From NCBI GenBank assembly GCA_030430515.1, contig JAUIKX010000037.1, forward strand, positions 1-15,695: DNA of 15,695 nt, read 5' to 3'. The position numbers and the translations under genes were made by a program. Numbering within the stretch: position 1 is the stretch's first letter; each line of letters opens with the position of its first letter. A model generated the notes under the pieces. The model did no database searches, was not told the origin of the DNA, and saw only the letters and a list, made by a program, of their open reading frames with translations. The stretch is from Gammaproteobacteria bacterium. Lineage in GTDB: Bacteria; Pseudomonadota; Gammaproteobacteria; Pseudomonadales; Azotimanducaceae. Shown here in pieces: positions 14,488 to 15,695 of the stretch.

Positions 14488-15377
14488 CAGCTGATCTTCG
14501 TGCCGACACCGGTATCGGTGAATATCTCGAGCAGCAGTGAGTGGGGTACGGTGCCATCGATGATCTGCACGCTGCCAACACCCCCGCTGAGCGCCTGAAG
14601 CGCGCACTCGATCTTGGGTAGCATGCCGCTTGAAATGGTGCCGTCGTCGATGAGAGCCTCCACCTCGGCACGGCTCAACTCCTCGATGGTCTCCCCTTTT
14701 GCGTCAAGCACGCCCGGTGTGTTTGTCATGAGCACCAGCTTCTCGGCGTCCAGGTATTCAGCGACCTTACCGGCGACGGTGTCTGCATTGATGTTGTAGG
14801 ACTCGCCATGCGGACCTGCCCCTATCGGCGCGATGACCGGGATGAAGCCGGCTGCAGTCAGCTTCGTGACGACATCGGTCTGCACACTGACAATTTCGCC
14901 AACGTGACCGATGTCGATGATCTCGGGCGCTTCGAGATCTCCGCCGCTCTGTTCCACGGTAAGCTGACGGGCCTGAATGAGACCGCCATCCTTGCCGGTG
15001 ATGCCCACGGCTTTGCCGCCATGGGTGTTGAGCAGACTGACGATCTCCTGGTTGACGAGGCCTCCGAGAACCATCTGCACCACATCCATGGTTTCCGAGT
15101 CCGTTACCCGCAAACCGTTGACGAATCTCGATTCGATGTTCAGCCGTTCCAGCAGTTCGCCGATCTGCGGGCCACCCCCGTGCACCACGATCGGGTTGAG
15201 CCCTACCAGCTTGAGCAGCACGACGTCCTGTGCAAAGCGCTCTTTGAGCGCCTCCTCCACCATGGCGTTGCCACCGTACTTCACGACGACGGTAGAGCCG
15301 TGAAAACGGCGGATGTAAGGCAACGCCTCGTTCAGAACGCGGGTGGTCGTGGCCGCTTGTACAGGATCGAATGTCAT
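14487..15377 (-). CDS. argB: Acetylglutamate kinase (arginine-sensitive type)
   Basis: ArgB phosphorylates N-acetyl-L-glutamate, the second step of arginine synthesis. The protein has 296 residues. Marks are VVKYGGNAM with Lys33, the glycine loop VHGGGPQIG (65-73), FVNGLRVTDSETM, VGITGKDGG, YNINADTVAG (194-203), VLMTNTPGVLD and GGVGSVQIIDG (265-275). The C-terminus is VGTKIS. It begins with an extra N-terminal helix (VLNEALPYIRRFHG, 14-27) that E. coli ArgB (258 residues) lacks. In Pseudomonas and Thermotoga this helix builds the hexamer and the arginine site, so feedback inhibition by arginine is expected (inference). The ATG directly follows the algC stop (TAAATG), and slmA is coupled downstream. 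Confidence 0.97.
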   Translation of the reverse strand: MTFDPVQAATTTRVLNEALPYIRRFHGSTVVVKYGGNAMVEEALKERFAQDVVLLKLVGLNPIVVHGGGPQIGELLERLNIESRFVNGLRVTDSETMDVVQMVLGGLVNQEIVSLLNTHGGKAVGITGKDGGLIQARQLTVEQSGGDLEAPEIIDIGHVGEIVSVQTDVVTKLTAAGFIPVIAPIGAGPHGESYNINADTVAGKVAEYLDAEKLVLMTNTPGVLDAKGETIEELSRAEVEALIDDGTISSGMLPKIECALQALSGGVGSVQIIDGTVPHSLLLEIFTDTGVGTKIS

Positions 15378-15551
15378 TTAGGGTAACTTCAGGTCTGGGT
15401 CGATTTTAGCGAGTTGCTCGGCGAATACCGTGCGTATGCGGTCGAGCGCCGATTGCCCATCTGCCTCGAATCGCAGGGTAAGCACTGGGCTCGTGTTAGA
15501 TGCGCGCACCAGGCCCCAGCCGTCGGCATAGTCTACGCGCAGGCCATCTAC
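15378..15551 (-). CDS. algC: Phosphomannomutase/phosphoglucomutase AlgC, C-terminal end only (5' part replaced or missing)
   Basis: Only the last 57 or so residues are recognisable. They read VDGLRVDYADGWGLVRASNT, then SPVLTLRFEADGQ, ending in KIDPDLKLP and a TAA that abuts the argB ATG. The RASNTSP segment is the phosphate-binding loop of domain 4 in the alpha-phosphohexomutase family. AlgC makes mannose-1-phosphate and glucose-1-phosphate for polysaccharides and lipopolysaccharide. The algC-argB order is typical of Pseudomonas relatives. Upstream of about 15551 the frame stays open to a stop at 15653-15651 but no longer resembles AlgC, and the other two minus frames soon reach stops. The gene is therefore broken at this point rather than simply cut by the window edge. 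Confidence 0.85.
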   Translation of the reverse strand, partial: VDGLRVDYADGWGLVRASNTSPVLTLRFEADGQSALDRIRTVFAEQLAKIDPDLKLP

Positions 15552-15695
15552 CGGGCGGCGGCACCCGGTGCGGGATTGTTCATCCTCGCCTTCGCCGAAC
15601 GAGCCTTCGGTGGAGAAGGTCCCGGCCCGAACGGGTTTACGGCCGAAGAACTACGCGACACGCTGGCCACCTTGTGGTCGGTCGATGAGGTTCGC
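15543..15695 (+). CDS. Class I SAM-dependent methyltransferase, C-terminal fragment (both ends incomplete)
   Basis: The plus frame from 15543 to the window end encodes 51 residues without a stop. They begin AIYRAAAPGAGLFILAFAER, then FGGEGPGPNGFTAEELRDTL and ATLWSVDEVR. This is the pattern of the later half of a class I methyltransferase: the R..PG..LF strand-turn, a F.ER or FSD-like loop, then GPGP-.-.TAEEL. It most resembles the small methyltransferases common in actinobacteria (inference from memory of the family). There is no start codon context, no SAM-binding GxGxG part, and the left side runs straight into algC on the other strand. Treat it as a fragment joined to algC by a rearrangement or by misassembly. 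Confidence 0.6.

Noticed and set aside
15552..15650. Continuation of the algC frame upstream of 15551
   Set aside because: The frame is open but the peptide does not resemble AlgC and meets a stop at 15653-15651; the plus strand gives a better protein.
15500..15688. Arginine-rich 62-codon plus-strand frame
   Set aside because: It is out of frame with the methyltransferase-like reading and has no family features.
1..15695. CRISPR arrays, insertion sequences, tRNA or rRNA genes, and a defence or phage system
   Set aside because: I found no regular direct repeats, transposase motifs, tRNA-like folds or toxin-antitoxin pairs in either strand.

Overview
The window is a gene-dense, high-GC chromosomal stretch from a gammaproteobacterium. 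Residues and gene order resemble Pseudomonas and related marine groups (inference): yicC-gmk-rpoZ-spoT-ridA-recG run as one string, rph-pyrE are divergent from it, and slmA follows argB and algC. I see no tRNA, rRNA, CRISPR array, insertion sequence or phage gene. Almost everything is housekeeping.

Left part (1-2697): a minus-strand string of ubiA (ubiquinone prenyltransferase), then dctQ and dctM (TRAP transporter membrane subunits, dctM cut by the window edge). These overlap by a few bases and all use non-ATG starts. Divergent from them, a rubredoxin gene (2530-2697) is followed 34 bases later by a DAACS-family dicarboxylate/glutamate symporter (2732-3991). Two different organic-acid uptake systems therefore flank the rubredoxin/ubiA promoter region.

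Middle (3992-11818), all minus strand: an HDOD-domain regulator with its own probable promoter, preceded by a six-gene string transcribed yicC > gmk > rpoZ > spoT > ridA > recG. Four of its five internal junctions overlap: yicC/gmk by 4 bases, rpoZ/spoT by 23, spoT/ridA by 1 and ridA/recG by 4. The string joins RNA turnover, GMP phosphorylation, RNA polymerase omega, (p)ppGpp metabolism, enamine detoxification and replication-fork repair. SpoT carries an unusually long basic N-terminal extension.

Right part (11819-15695): a 75-base divergent promoter region contains a perfect TATAAT with a near-symmetric core. From it run rph-pyrE and a secreted DUF4124-like coiled-coil protein on the plus strand. 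These converge, with overlapping stop codons, on a minus-strand string algC (3' end only) > argB > slmA. ArgB has the N-terminal helix typical of arginine-inhibited enzymes.

The strangest spot is the right end. The algC reading frame is recognisable only up to about 15551. Beyond that the plus strand reads as the C-terminal part of a class I SAM-dependent methyltransferase of actinobacterial flavour, running off the window. This looks like an assembly chimera or a rearrangement breakpoint. Apart from it I find no clear undescribed system; the other findings are small architectural oddities.
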